Source of the DNA: Tupaia tana
Lineage: Eukaryota; Chordata; Mammalia; Scandentia; Tupaiidae
Direction of reading: 5' to 3'
Assembly: GCA_026018925.1 (NCBI GenBank)
Contig: JAKSZU010000007.1
Coordinates: 97,613,501-97,677,500, forward strand
Length of the DNA stretch: 64,000 nt
The position numbers were made by a program, and so were the translations under genes. The notes beneath the pieces are model-generated. The model ran no database searches and had not been told where the DNA came from. It saw only the letters and a list, made by a program, of their open reading frames with translations. Below are positions 33,954-45,649 of the stretch, in pieces. Positions within the stretch are counted from its first letter, which is position 1. Every line of letters begins with the position of its first letter.

Positions 33954-36250
33954 TGGCCAACCTGAAGGTCGAGACAGATCCAGTAACATTAATAATAACA
34001 TTGGATGTGAATGGATTAAATTTTCCAATCAAGAGACACAGACTGGCTGAATGGATAAAAAACCAGAAGCCCTCTATCTGTTGCCTACAGGAAACCCACC
34101 TCATGGATGAAGACATACATAGACTGAAAGTGAAGGTTTGGAAAAAGGTTTTCCATGCAAATGGGAACCAAAAAAGAGCTGGAGTTGGCAATACTAATTT
34201 CTGACAAAATAGGCTTTAAAACAAAAACTGTTCAAAGAGACAAAGAAGGGCACTATATTGTAGTAAAAGGATCAGTAGATCAAGAAGATATAACGCTTAT
34301 AAATATCTATGCGCCTAACACAGGAGCACCCAAATATGTGAAGGAAAGACTGTTAGATCTAAAAGCGGAGACTGCAATACACTAATTGTTGGAGACCTCA
34401 ACACTGCACTATCCCCTCTGGACAGATCTTCTAGACAAAAAATAGGTAAAGAGATAAAGGGTCTAAATGATACCATAAATCAAATGTACTTAACAGCAAT
34501 CTATAAAACTTTCCATCCAAAAACCATGAGATGTACTTTTTCCTCATCCCCACATGGAACCTTTTCAAAGATTGACCACATCATAGGGCACAAAAAAAGC
34601 CTCTACAGATTCAGAGGCATAGAAACTATATCCAGCATCTTCTCTGACCATGATGGAATTAAACTTGAGTTTAATTTCAAGAGAAATCCTCAAAAATACT
34701 TGAAAACATGGAAACTAAATAACCTATTCCTGAATGACTCCACAACTACTGAAGAAATAAAGACTGAAATCAAAAGATTCATGGAAGCCAATGACAATGA
34801 GGACACAAGTTTCCATAATCTTTGGGACACTGCTAAAGCAGTCATAAAAGGGAAGTTCATAGCAATTAGTGCACATAAGAGGAAGACAGAAAGAAGGGTA
34901 ATGGATCTGGGAACCAGCAGTTAGCATAATGGCTATGTCGCTGGACTCCCACGTAGTCGTCCGTGGTTTGCGTCCCGGACCCGGTGGCTTAAAACTCATG
35001 CTGGGTGCGTGTGTGTACGTGCCCAAGATCCCGAGAGGAGAATGGAGGAGAAGGGATTGCGGCGTGATCATCCCCTCTCGGGGGTGATTTCTCGCTTTCT
35101 GTCTCTATGTCTCTCTGTCTGGTGAGCGCACGCACCCTATAGCAAAAAACCCTCTCAAAAAAAAAAAAAAAAAAAAAAAAAGAAGGGTAATGGATCACCT
35201 AACATCATGTCTTAGAGAACGGGAAAAGCAACAGCAAAATAATCCAAAAAAACTCCAGGAGAAAGAAAATAATAAAGATACGAGCAGAAATAAATGAAAT
35301 AGAAAATAAACGAACTATACAGAAAATAAATGAAAGTAAAAGCTGGTTCTTTGAATTGATAAACAAAATTGATAACACCACTAGCAAGACTTATTAAGAA
35401 GAAGAGAGAAAGGAACCAGGAGAATCAAATCTGCAATGAAGCAGGTAATAAAACAACAGACAAAGTAGAAATACAAAACATCATTAGAGAATACTATGAA
35501 CAACTATATGCCAAGAAACAAGACAATCTGGATGAAATGGACAAATTCCTGGACACGTATAATCTACCAAGATTGAGCCAGGAGGATATAGAAAGTCTGA
35601 ATAGGACCATAACAAGCCAGGAGATTGAATCAGTAATAAATAACCTTCCAACAAAGAAAAGCCCTGGCCCTGATGACTTCACCTTGGAATTCTATAAAAC
35701 TTTCAAAGAAGAGTTAACCCCCATTCTGCTCAAGTTATTTCTAAGATCCAAAAGGGTGAACTTCTCCCTAATTCATTCTATGAAGCCTCTATCACCCTTA
35801 TCCTTAAAACAGATAAGGACAGGACCAGGAAGGAAAGCTATAGACCAATATCTCTGATGAATATAGACGCAAAGATTCTCAACAAGATACTAGCAGATTG
35901 TATCCAACAGCTTATAAATAAGATATTACATCATGATCAGGTAGGCTTTATTCCAGGAATGCAAGGTTGGTTCAGCATACCCAAAACCATAAATGTAATA
36001 CATCATATCAACAGGAATAAGGATAAAAACCATATGGTCATATCTATTGATGCAGAAAAAGCATTTGATAAGATACAACATCCCTTCATGATCAAGACTC
36101 TCAGTAAAATCGGCATACAAGGGTCATTTCTCAACACAATAAAAGCTATCTGTGAAAAACCCTTCACGAACATCATCCTGAAAGGAGAAAAGCTGAAAGC
36201 TTTCCCACTAAAAATGAGTACAAGACAAGGATGCCTACTTTCTCCACTCC
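33954..36250 (+). pseudogene. L1 ORF2p, endonuclease and first part of RT, broken
   Basis: ORF2p supplies the endonuclease and reverse transcriptase. Endonuclease landmarks appear in pieces: CCLQETHL (about 34080), a GDLN-type segment (about 34390) and SDHDGIKLEF (about 34650). The frame is broken near 34200 and 34384, and a SINE splits it at 34908-35196. RT text resumes with [17 protein letters not shown] (about 35655), [14 protein letters not shown] and [14 protein letters not shown] (about 36040). It stops at [10 protein letters not shown], where a second element is inserted. Confidence 0.9.
34908..35179 (+). mobile_element. SINE-A long, young, in L1 ORF2, 17-bp TSD
   Basis: AAGAAGGGTAATGGATC stands at 34891-34907 and 35180-35196. 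It is a clear case of a SINE younger than this L1. Confidence 0.97.
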
Positions 36251-37065
36251 TTTTTTTTTTTTTTTTTTTTCCTTCTTTTCTCTTTTTTTTTATTATTATC
36301 CATTTTTTGTTACATTGAATTACATATAACTTTACAGTGTATTACATTGCTTTTTCAAAAGGGAATGCCATGCATGTCAGTCAGTACAGAGACATTAATC
36401 TCCCCACTTCAACATTCAATATCTTTCCTATGTATCCCCCAATCATTATTATTATTATTCTAATTATTTTTTATGATAAACATGATTTTTTTTTTTTCTC
36501 CAATTATCAGATCATAAAGTTCCCAACAAGAGGGAACGTAGACTCCACTCAGGGCTGGACCAAGGGTGGGTCTCGTGCAGCCCCGCAAATGTAGGTGAAT
36601 CTCCATGGAACACAGTTTCAGGAACGCGGCTCAGGGAAGCAGAGACGGCCATCAGCTGATGCAGCACGCGAGGCAGACCCCGGCCACGGCTCGCGGGGTC
36701 AGAGCCCCGGCCACGGCTCGCGGGGCAGGCCCCGGCCACGGCTCGCGGGGCAGGGGCCACGGCTCGCGGGGCAGGCCCGGGCCACGGCTCGCGGGACAGA
36801 CCCCGGCCACGGCTCGCGGGGCAGACCCCGGCCACGGCACGCGGGGCAGACCCCGGCCACGGCTCGCGGGGTCAGAGCCCCGGCCACGGCACGTGGGGGC
36901 AGACCCCGGCCACGGCACGCAGGGTCAGAGCCCCGGCCACGGCACGCGGGGCTGGCCCCGGCCACGGCTCGCGGGGCAGACCCCGGCCACGGCACGCAGG
37001 GTCAGAGCCCCGGCCACGGCACGCGGGGCAGGCCCCGGCCACGGCTCGTGGGGCAGACCCCGGTA
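36251..37065 (-). mobile_element. composite VNTR retroelement inserted in L1 ORF2
   Basis: L1 ORF2 text is interrupted between SPLL and [17 protein letters not shown] appears on both sides (about 36246 and 37065), a target duplication. On the minus strand the insert has: a GC-rich VNTR of about 15 units (37062-36677); ~170 bp of unique GC-rich sequence; an internal A-run (36486-36499); ~200 bp of AT-rich sequence that loosely resembles an L1 3' end; and a 3' poly-A (T-run at 36251-36273). Insertion with a poly-A and a TSD implies L1-driven mobilisation. The layout recalls SVA/LAVA-type composites, but I do not recognise the family. Confidence 0.8.
36677..37062. repeat. GC-rich VNTR, about 15 units of 25-27 bp
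   Basis: Each unit contains CCCCGGCCACGGCTCGCGGGG. Units end in either CAGA or TCAGAG, and some have CACGC for CTCGC. CpG density is very high. Arginine/glycine/proline-rich frames on both strands are artefacts. Confidence 0.95.
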
Positions 37066-39150
37066 CTCCTTTTCAATATAGAACTGGAAGTCCTCACCAA
37101 TGCAATCAGAAAAGAGGAAAATATAAAAGGCATTCAAACAGGAAAAAAAGAGGTGAAATTCTCTTTATTTGCAGATGACATGATTGCATACATAGAAGAT
37201 GCAATGGTTCCCATGGAAAAATTTCTGGAAGTAATAAAAGTTGCAGGACACAAAATCAATATACAGAAATCTATAGCATTTCTATATACGAAAAACAGGC
37301 AGACTGAGATAGAACTGAAAAAAGTTATTCCATTTACCATAGTCACAAAAAGTAAAAGATACTTAGGAATAAATCTAACCAAAGAAGTTAAAGACCTTGA
37401 CAAGGAAAATTATGAAAAGCTAAAAAAAGAAATTGAAAATGACACAAAAAAAGTGGAAGGACATCCCATGTTCCTGGATTGGAAGAATTAATATAATCAA
37501 AATGGCAATTCTACCCAAATTAATCTACATATTTAATGCAATGCCAGTCAAACTACCAGACACATTCTTCACAGATCTAGAAAAGAAAATCATAAAATTT
37601 GTCTGGAATCATAAGAGACCCCATATTGCCAAAGCAATTCTACACAAGAAGAGTGGAGTGGGCAGCATCTCACTCCCTGACTCCATAATATACTACAAAG
37701 CTGTGGTAATCAAAACAGCGTGGTACTGGCACAGAAACAGACATGTGGACCAATGGAACAGAAGAGAGTCCTCAGAAATAAATGCCCAAACATACAGTCA
37801 ACTGATTTTTGACAAGGGGTACCAGTCAGTCCAGTGGGAAAAGGAAAACCTCTTTAGCAAATGGTGCTGGAAAAACTGGATTTCCACCTGCAGAAAGATT
37901 AATCTGAACCCCTACCCCTCTCTCCTCTGACAAAAATCAAGTCAAGGTGGATCAAAGATCTAAATCTAAGACCTAGAACTATAAAACTACTACTAGAAAA
38001 CACTGGGGAAACTCTGAGAGACATTGGGGTAGGGAAAAACTTCTTAAATAAGATCCCCAAAGCAGAGTCAATAACCCCCAAAGTAGACATGTAGGGTTAC
38101 ATCAGACTAAGAAGTTTCTGCATGGCAAAAGACACAGTAATTAGTGTGAATAGACAGCCCTCAGAATGGGAAAATATTTTTGTAAACTATGTGTCAGATA
38201 AGGGACTAATAACCAGAATTCACAAGGAACTCAAGCAGCTGTTCCAAAAAAAAGACAATCAATCCTGTTAAAAGATGGGAGAATGAGTTGAAAAAACCAC
38301 TCTCTAAACATGATATACAAATAGCTAAAAGGCATATGAAAAAATGCTGAACATCCCTCACTGTAAGGGAACTGCAGATCAGAGCAACAGTGGAATACTA
38401 CCTAACCCCAGTCAGAATGACTACGAGTAAAAAAAAAAAAAAAAGGTAAGTGCTGGCAGGGGTGTGGTGAAAGGGGAACTCTCTTTTTTTTTTTTTGGAG
38501 AGGTTTTTGCTATAGGGCGCGTGCGCTCGCCAGACAGACAGAGAGAGACAGAGAGATAGAAAGCAGGAAATCACCCCCCAGGGGGGATGGCCACGCCGCA
38601 ATCCCTTCTCCTCCATTCTCCTCTCGGGATCTTGGGCACGCACGCACACGCGCCCGGCGTGAGTTTAAGCCGCCGGGTCCGGGACTCGAACCGCGGTCGA
38701 CTACGTGGGAGTCCAGCGACATAGCTATTACGCTAACTGCTGGTCCCGTAAAGGGGAACTCTCTTATACTGCTGATGGGAGTGTAAATTGGTCCAGCTAC
38801 TGTGGAGAACAATTTGGAGATACCTCAACAATCTACAAATAGAACTATCATATGATCCAGCAGTCCCACTCCTTGGTATCTACCCAAAGGACAGAAGAAT
38901 ACATAATCGGAAAAGTGCTTGCATATCAAGCTTTATTGCTGCACTATTCACAATTGCTAAGTCATGGAAATGACCCAAATGCTCACAAATAGATGACTGG
39001 GTAGAAAAACTGTGGCACATATACTCTGGAATACTATTCAGCCATAAAAAATGAAAAAACCCTGGCTTTTGACAGGAAGTGGATGAATTTGGAAGATTTA
39101 CTGCTGAGTGATGCAAGCCAGGCTATGAAGGAGAGGCATTGTATGTCCCC
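37066..39150 (+). pseudogene. L1 ORF2p, rest of RT and C-terminal region, broken
   Basis: The frame resumes with [20 protein letters not shown] and contains the catalytic FADD (about 37168-37179; FADD is the usual L1 motif), then [16 protein letters not shown] frame change near 37480 is followed by [20 protein letters not shown] and [17 protein letters not shown]. The tail (ELSYDPAVPLLGIYPKDR about 38845) is cut by stops and a SINE. Confidence 0.88.
38486..38747 (-). mobile_element. SINE-A long, young, in L1 ORF2 3' part, 16-bp TSD
   Basis: AAAGGGGAACTCTCTT at 38470-38485 and 38750-38765 flanks it. The B-box complement GGACTCGAACC is intact. Confidence 0.96.
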
Positions 39151-39658
39151 ACTTAATATATACTGAGTGTCCGCACCCTGTGACTGAAACTGATTGACTA
39201 AAGGATATAGAAGCACAGTAAATGGATGTAAATACCAGATATAGTGTGTGTGAAAGAGGAGGGACTGAGGAAGGACATTTAGAAGAAAAATAGGGAGGCA
39301 AAGCATTAATGGGACAAAGAAATGTAGTAGTATCTTTTGAAGATATTTTGTAGTCTTATCAACTAGGGAGAAATGTTAACGTAAAATAATTCATTTTGTA
39401 AGCTAAATAATGTGATTGTATGAAAATATGTTTCAAAAAAGGAACACACAAAGCAATAAATAGCTAAATCTGTGATGAGAAGGCTTAGAAGGCATGATAC
39501 CTACATAATGATAGTGAAACTTCCAGTCAAAGTTGTACATCTGTTAAATTGCGGATTACTTCTTAATAGCTTATTGTTCAAATTATGTAAAATATTCTTA
39601 AGTAATAAAGACTTAATGGAGAAACAAACAAACAAACAAACAAAAAAGTATGGATTCT

Positions 39659-39924
39659 GGGACCAGCAATTGACATAATGGCTATATTGCTGGACTCCCA
39701 TGTAGTTGATTGCAGTTCGAATCTTGGACCTGGTGGCTTAAACTCACGCCAGGCGTGTCTATGTGTGTGCCCAAGATTCAGAAAGGAGAATGGAAGAGAA
39801 GGGATTGCGGCATGGCCATCCATCCTGGGGGGTGATTTCTTGCTTTCTGTCTCTCTGTCTCTGTCTTTCTGGTGACTGCACATGCCCTATAGTAAAAAAA
39901 CCTCTCAAAAAAAAAAAAAAAAAG
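39659..39924 (+). mobile_element. SINE-A long
   Basis: AGTATGGATTCT before and AGTTTGGATTCT after form the TSD. The A box is degraded (TTGACATAATGG). Confidence 0.92.
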
Positions 39925-39997
39925 ATAGTTTGGATTCTCACATCCAAAAATGAATGAAGTCATTATGTATTTATATCAGAAATACTGTTTTAGGATT

Positions 39998-40245
39998 GAT
40001 TCCATAACACAGCAGAGAAACCCCGTGCATAGGAAACTGGATCCCACAGTTGACTACAATTTGAGTCCCAATCCAGTGATTTGAAGAACACACTAGGCAC
40101 ATAATGTACATGTGTCATCGGTCCTGATGGGGTGGAAAAATGGAGGAAAAAGGATTGCATTGTGACCATGCCCCTTTGGGGCTGTTTTATCTCCTTCCTA
40201 CCTCCCACTGGTGAGCACATATGCCCTGTAGAAATTAAAAAGAAA
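39998..40245 (+). mobile_element. SINE-A, old
   Basis: Recognised by GACTACAATTTGAGTCCCAA and GGTGAGCACATATGCCCTGT; the head is badly decayed. Confidence 0.65.
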
Positions 40246-40261
40246 GACAAAAGACTATTTT

Positions 40262-40720
40262 AGTTTATTTGTTTATTTTTAAAGTTTATTTTAGTCATCA
40301 TAGAGAACATGAGAGCACATGTGAGAGAGGGAGGAAAAGAGAGAATGGCACTTTCAACAGGGTTCCATCACACCAAAATTCCTCTTCCCTAGTCCTCCAG
40401 CTCTTTAGGATCTTGGGGATGTTGCATCCACACCAGGCATACTTTCTTTTCTTTTTACAAATTATTTAACTAACTATATTCATTTTAATTTGGCCAGAAA
40501 GGGAGAAGGAGAGACGGGGGGAGAGAAAGAAAGTGAGAAAGCAAGCCACCAGGTCCAGGACTCGAATTGCAGTTGGCCATGTGGGAGTCTAGTGCTCTTA
40601 ACCACCATGTCACCTGCCAGCCCCCACCAGGTATAATTTCAAGCTGACCCAGATATCTAAACACGTGATGGGCCTTGTGACTCTAGCACTGCAGTTCAGT
40701 TTGCTGCTAACTGCCACCAG
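40262..40720 (-). mobile_element. SINE-B split by a short SINE-A
   Basis: SINE-B text occupies 40262-40444 and resumes at 40627-40720 (TTTCAAGCTGACCCAG ...). The inner element carries its own TSD. Confidence 0.65.
40445..40626 (-). mobile_element. SINE-A short form, nested
   Basis: Flanked by CACCAGGCATA (left) and CACCAGGTATA (right). The body passes directly from GAGAAAGCAAGC to CACCAGGTCCAGGACTCG, as in the other short copies. Confidence 0.88.
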
Positions 40721-40743
40721 ACTAGGCAAAATATGTTATCTTG

Positions 40744-40982
40744 GGGCCAGCAGATGGCATAGAAGCAAGCGGCTGAGCATGGTTCAAGTCACAGATCCAG
40801 TGGCTTGAAAATCACACCAGGCACATATGCATGTGTGCCCAAGATGCCAGGTGGAGAATTAAGAAGGGACTGTGTTGTGGCCATCCTCCCTAGGGGTGCT
40901 TTCTCACTTTCTCTTTCACTATCTCTATCTTTCTCAGGTGAGTGCATGCACCCTTTGGCTAAAACCTCCTAGAAAATAAAAA
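40744..40982 (+). mobile_element. SINE-A long, old, near exon 3
   Basis: Head GGGGCCAGCAGATGGCATAG with a deletion in the anticodon-arm region. It ends about 190 bp before exon 3. Confidence 0.88.
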
Positions 40983-41162
40983 GGCTATCTTAAAACAGGA
41001 TCTTTGAATATGCTTTTCTGTCTAGAGAGTCAGAAAAATATAATATTTTATGTTCTTTTTGTTATCTTGTTTGTTGTACTCAAAGAAAATTATTGCCTTT
41101 TATTTTTCTGAACCTAATTATATCTAATACTTTATTATAGTACCTGAGTTAGGAAATTGTGA

Positions 41163-42268
<1,106 letters not shown>

Positions 42269-42520
42269 TGGGACCAGTTAGCGTAATGGCTGTGTCACTG
42301 AACTCCCATGTAGTCAACTGCAGTTCAAGTCCCATACCTGGTGGCTTAAACTCATGCCGGGTGCGTGTGCGTGCGTGCCCAAGATCCCGAGAGGAGAATG
42401 GAGGAGAAGGGATTGCATCCCCCCAGGGAGGTGATTTCCCGCTTTCTGTCTCTCTGTCTGTCTCTGTCTTTGTGGCGAGCACAAGCACCCTATAGCAAAA
42501 AAAACTCTCAAAAAAAAAAA
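42269..42520 (+). mobile_element. SINE-A long, with internal deletion
   Basis: The A box TAGCGTAATGG is perfect, though the start has lost GCAG (GGGACCAGTTAGCG). The body lacks about 12 bp between GGGATTGC and ATCCCCCC. AATGAAAATTGG/CATGAAAATAGG may be the TSD. Confidence 0.92.
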
Positions 42521-42708
42521 CAAAACATGAAAATAGGCACTTTGAACTTGATTGCTTCTAATAATGTAACTGTCACTCAGTGTAAACTGGTAATTAATAA
42601 GTTTTATATAGATAAGAAAAATATTGTCAAGAACAATTTTTATTAAACAAATATTTTATGGTAGAATATATATGTTAAGATGTTTATAAATGATGAGATC
42701 ACATCTTT

Positions 42709-43012
42709 TTAAAAATTAATTAATTTACAGTCATTTACTGTACATCAATACAATCTACAAAATGAGATTTTCCATCCAGTATACATTGTATATTGGCTTA
42801 ATCAAGTATATTACCATACATGTTATCACTAACAAATAATTTTCTATTTTTTACTTACATATTTTGCTCTCCCCCCTTTGATTCCCTGCCTCTCACCTTC
42901 TGCCAACTTCCCCCCTTCTCTACACTGTCTCTGATATGTACAGTTGTTTTCCATGCCCTTTTCCCCCCACATTTTATTGATTCACTAAAGATCTTAATTT
43001 AAAGACTTTCAA
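42709..43012 (-). mobile_element. L1-like 3' UTR at the 3' end of the chimera
   Basis: On the minus strand, G-rich polypurine text (GGGGGGAAAAGGGCATGG ... GGGGGGAGAGC) is followed by ATGTATAC/TGTACAGTAAATG text. This is the same layout as the L1 3' end at 45650-46000. A short A-rich end precedes the TSD. Confidence 0.6.
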
Positions 43013-43548
43013 TAGCAAGTACAGCTGATATATTTATGAACTCATGTCTGACTTTAGACATGACACCTCAGTGAATAAAGTAAACATACTATAAAGTAAC
43101 ATCTCGCTGGGGCTATATAGCTTACTGCAGTCATTAAATAGGTATTAATAGGTTTTTTAATGCATTTTTAATTTCAAAAAAAAGTTATAGTTTACTAGAT
43201 CAAAATAAAAATATGTTAAGAGAAATTTGCTTAAAACTTAAAGCCAGGAAGAAGGTTGGGATTCAGTTCAAATAGTAGGTAGATGAACCTATCAACAGTT
43301 CAAGAGAAGAAAAATTCCTTAAATACAAAAATCAAAGTATTGAAGAAAATCAGTAATGTTTTAGTCTAAAGTGAAAAAATTCTATTTCACTAGTTCAGAC
43401 TCACGAAATTAATCATTCTTCTATTGAATTTGCAGTGTTACTGTGGTCTTATCTTTCTACTTAAACTCTGGAAGTTAACATTCAATTCCAGACTTATCCC
43501 TACATTAGTCTGGCCACTATTGGTTGTTTCTTGTGCATGTCCAACTTT

Positions 43549-44597
43549 AGTTTTCCTGGTATAGTACTCCTTTCAGCATTTCTTGGAGAGCTGGTCTAGT
43601 GTTGGAAAATTCTTTCAGGTTTTGTTTCTCTGAGAATATTTTTGTCTTTTTTTTTTCCATATGAAAGATAATCTTGCTGGGTATAGTATTCTTGGTTGAA
43701 ATTGTTTTTCGCTTAACACTTTGAATATATTTTCCCAATCTTTCCTTGCTTGCATTGTTTGTGATGAACGGTTCGATGTTAAATTTATGGGATATCCTTT
43801 GAAAGTAGCTTGACGTTTCTCTCTTGCCAATTTTAGTATCTTGTCTCTGTTTGTGGTTTTAGTCAATCTGGCTATGATGTGCCTCTGGGAAGATCTTGGG
43901 TGGATTCTATGTGGGGTCCTTTGTATTTCTTGGGTCTGGATTTTCGAGTGCCTCTCTAGGTTTGGAAAATTTTCTTCCAGGATTTCATGGAATAGATTAT
44001 CAATGCCCTTATTAGTTTCTTCACCTTCTAGGATACTAATGATCTGGATGTTTGGGTGTTTAATGATATCTAGTATTACTTGTATGTTATTCTGATTTTT
44101 TGAGGTTATTTTCTCAGTCTTTTTGGTGAATTTTTCTAGGTCAGAGGTTCTTCTACATCTGATTAGATCTGATCTTCTGCATGATCTAATTTGCTTTTGA
44201 TATTTTCAACGGAAGTTTTGATTTCTTGTATTACAGCCTTCCTCTCTACCAATTCCGTTTGATTCTTTTTTATGATGTGTATCTCCTCTTTCAGATTGTG
44301 CAAGAACTTCCTCACCTTCTGAAAGTCAGTGTCTCTTTTCTCCTGCATCTTCTGGAGCTAGTTGTCTCTCTTCTCTTGCATCTCTGTTAGCTTTGTCACT
44401 ATGAATACTTCAAATTCCTTTCTGGCATTTCTCTGAGTTCTCTTGTATTCTTTGTGGAGGAAGAATAGTTATTCTTTTCTGTTAGAGGAGAGATATTTTC
44501 TTGGTTTCTCATATTTCTTGTGCCTCTGCAGTGGTTTCTGGCCTTCAGATGGATTGTACATTTCTTCCTATTTTTTTGGAGTTAAATTTTGATCACT
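43549..44597 (-). pseudogene. L1 ORF1p remnant inside the chimera
   Basis: Coiled-coil text (KKNQTELVERKAVIQEIKTS, KSKLDHAEDQI), the RRM-like HPNIQIISILEGEE and C-terminal ILKLAREKRQATFKGYPINL and QARKDWENIFKVL are all present on the minus strand, with several stops and frameshifts. It ends at the ORF1 stop (GAAAACTAAAG). This copy keeps the C-terminal domain that is frameshifted in the L1 at 33 kb. Confidence 0.88.
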
Positions 44598-44598
44598 G

Positions 44599-45280
44599 AA
44601 ATAAGTCATTGACCAGCACAATCTTGGTGACCAGCTCTGGGAGCAGGAGCAAGAGGTTCAGTACACTGTGGATGGTGCAGAGGAGGGAGGACCAGCTCTC
44701 ATTGTGGAAGGGGATGATGCTGCTCGTGTTGGGGACTGTCTCCAGGTAGCTTTTGCTGTTGCAGTTTGGATGCTGGATATCAGGGAGAGAGCGATTTAGG
44801 GAGATTTTATCACTGACATAGATGTTAAATCCATTTTCCTGGTATGCCTGATCCAATTGTTTAGCGTTGGTCATGGGGTAAGGTCTCCCTTGTTCTCCAT
44901 TTCATGCTGAGCATCCCTCTTGCTGGCCTCCTTGTCATGCCAGTCCTTCAGCTTCTGCCCATCTCCCAAGAAAAATGTCTTCTTTTGCTGATTATGTGAG
45001 CCCTATCAGGCTGCTGGCGCCACCGCTGCCCGGGATCTCTCAGTTGCTGTCTGGCTGCTTTTCGCGGTACAATGCCCAGAGCCCCATTATGGGTAGGAGG
45101 ACCAGGGCCAGGAGCACTAGCTCCACCGCCTGCATTAGCCACTTCCCGTTCCGCCTCATCTGGGCGGGTCATCCCCACCACTCGCAGCTCTGTGGGTCAG
45201 CCTGTCCGCCCAGCGGCAGCAGAAGCGACAGAGGAGCGCCCAGCTCCAATTCCGGGCCACTTCCACTGCTAGTCAGCTGA
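44599..45280 (-). pseudogene. GALNT10: GALNT10 processed 5' fragment (spliced, stops present)
   Basis: The minus strand encodes a start at 45159 (MRRNGKWLMQAV), a hydrophobic signal anchor (LVLLALVLLPIMGLWALY), then [76 protein letters not shown] and IVLVNDLFQ. These match the N-terminal part of GalNAc-transferase 10, a Golgi enzyme that starts mucin-type O-glycans. A stop occurs near codon 39, there are other frame breaks, and about 120 bp of 5' UTR is included. Exons are joined without introns. It stops after the FSD segment, before the catalytic metal-binding motif, and meets L1 sequence. GALNT10 rather than another GALNT is inferred from the N-terminus. Confidence 0.85.
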
Positions 45281-45329
45281 GAGATCACATCTTCAATTAG
45301 ATTCAACATAAACAAAGTAAAATCAGGTC

Positions 45330-45436
45330 TTTTTCTTTTTCTTTCTTTTTTTTTTTTTTTTTTTTGCTATAGGGCGTGTGTGCTCACCAGAGAGAAAGAG
45401 ACAGAGACGGAAAGGGAGAAATCACCACCATTCCCC

Positions 45437-45467
<31 letters not shown>

Positions 45468-45605
45468 TCCCCGCAGTCGTTTCTCTCCATTTTCCTCTTA
45501 GCATTTTGGGAATGATGTTCCCTGGGTGAATTTAAGCTTCTGGTTCCAGGACTTGAAACTCCGTGGGATTCCAGGGACATAACCATTACACCATCTGCTG
45601 GTTCC
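45330..45605 (-). mobile_element. SINE-A long with C-run expansion
   Basis: SINE text is split by a C-run of about 27 (45440-45466) exactly where the family has its CCCCCC/GGGGGG hairpin. It ends CATCTGCTGGTTCC. Confidence 0.88.
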
Positions 45606-45649
45606 TATCTTTTAAGATCTACTTGTGCTTATGGTGAATTATACATTAT

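Larger units (their letters stand above)
32420..39430 (+). mobile_element. near-full-length L1, sense to KIFAP3, with nested insertions
   Basis: All L1 parts occur in order: 5' UTR (about 32420-33028), ORF1, ORF2 and a purine-rich 3' UTR (about 39180-39430). It holds a + SINE at 34908, a composite VNTR element at 36251 and a - SINE at 38486, each with its own TSD. Removing them leaves about 5.6 kb of L1. Frameshifts, stops and the insertions make it inactive. I could not fix its outer TSD; the AT-rich flanks give only imperfect candidates such as AAAATGATTCATTT near 32407. Confidence 0.9.
42696..45280 (-). mobile_element. chimeric retrocopy: GALNT10 mRNA 5' end joined to L1
   Basis: The 13-bp direct repeat GAGATCACATCTT lies at 42695-42707 and 45281-45293. 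On the minus strand the interval holds, in order: a spliced GALNT10 5' UTR and first ~185 codons (45280-44599); L1 ORF1 (about 44597-43549); an unassigned ~530-bp piece; and an L1-like 3' UTR ending at the left repeat (43012-42709). No ORF2 is present. A single TSD around the whole indicates one insertion of a chimeric RNA. The likely origin is a GALNT10 transcript spliced into a sense L1 in its intron, with further splicing, or a template switch. Confidence 0.78.

Noticed and set aside
36595-37137. Repetitive Gly/Arg/Pro-rich frames (up to 298 codons)
   Set aside because: They are translations of the VNTR joined to L1 ORF2 sequence, not a gene.
44599-45280. A functional GALNT10 gene or exon set
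   Set aside because: Exons are fused, a stop lies near codon 39, only the first ~185 codons are present and the catalytic region is missing.
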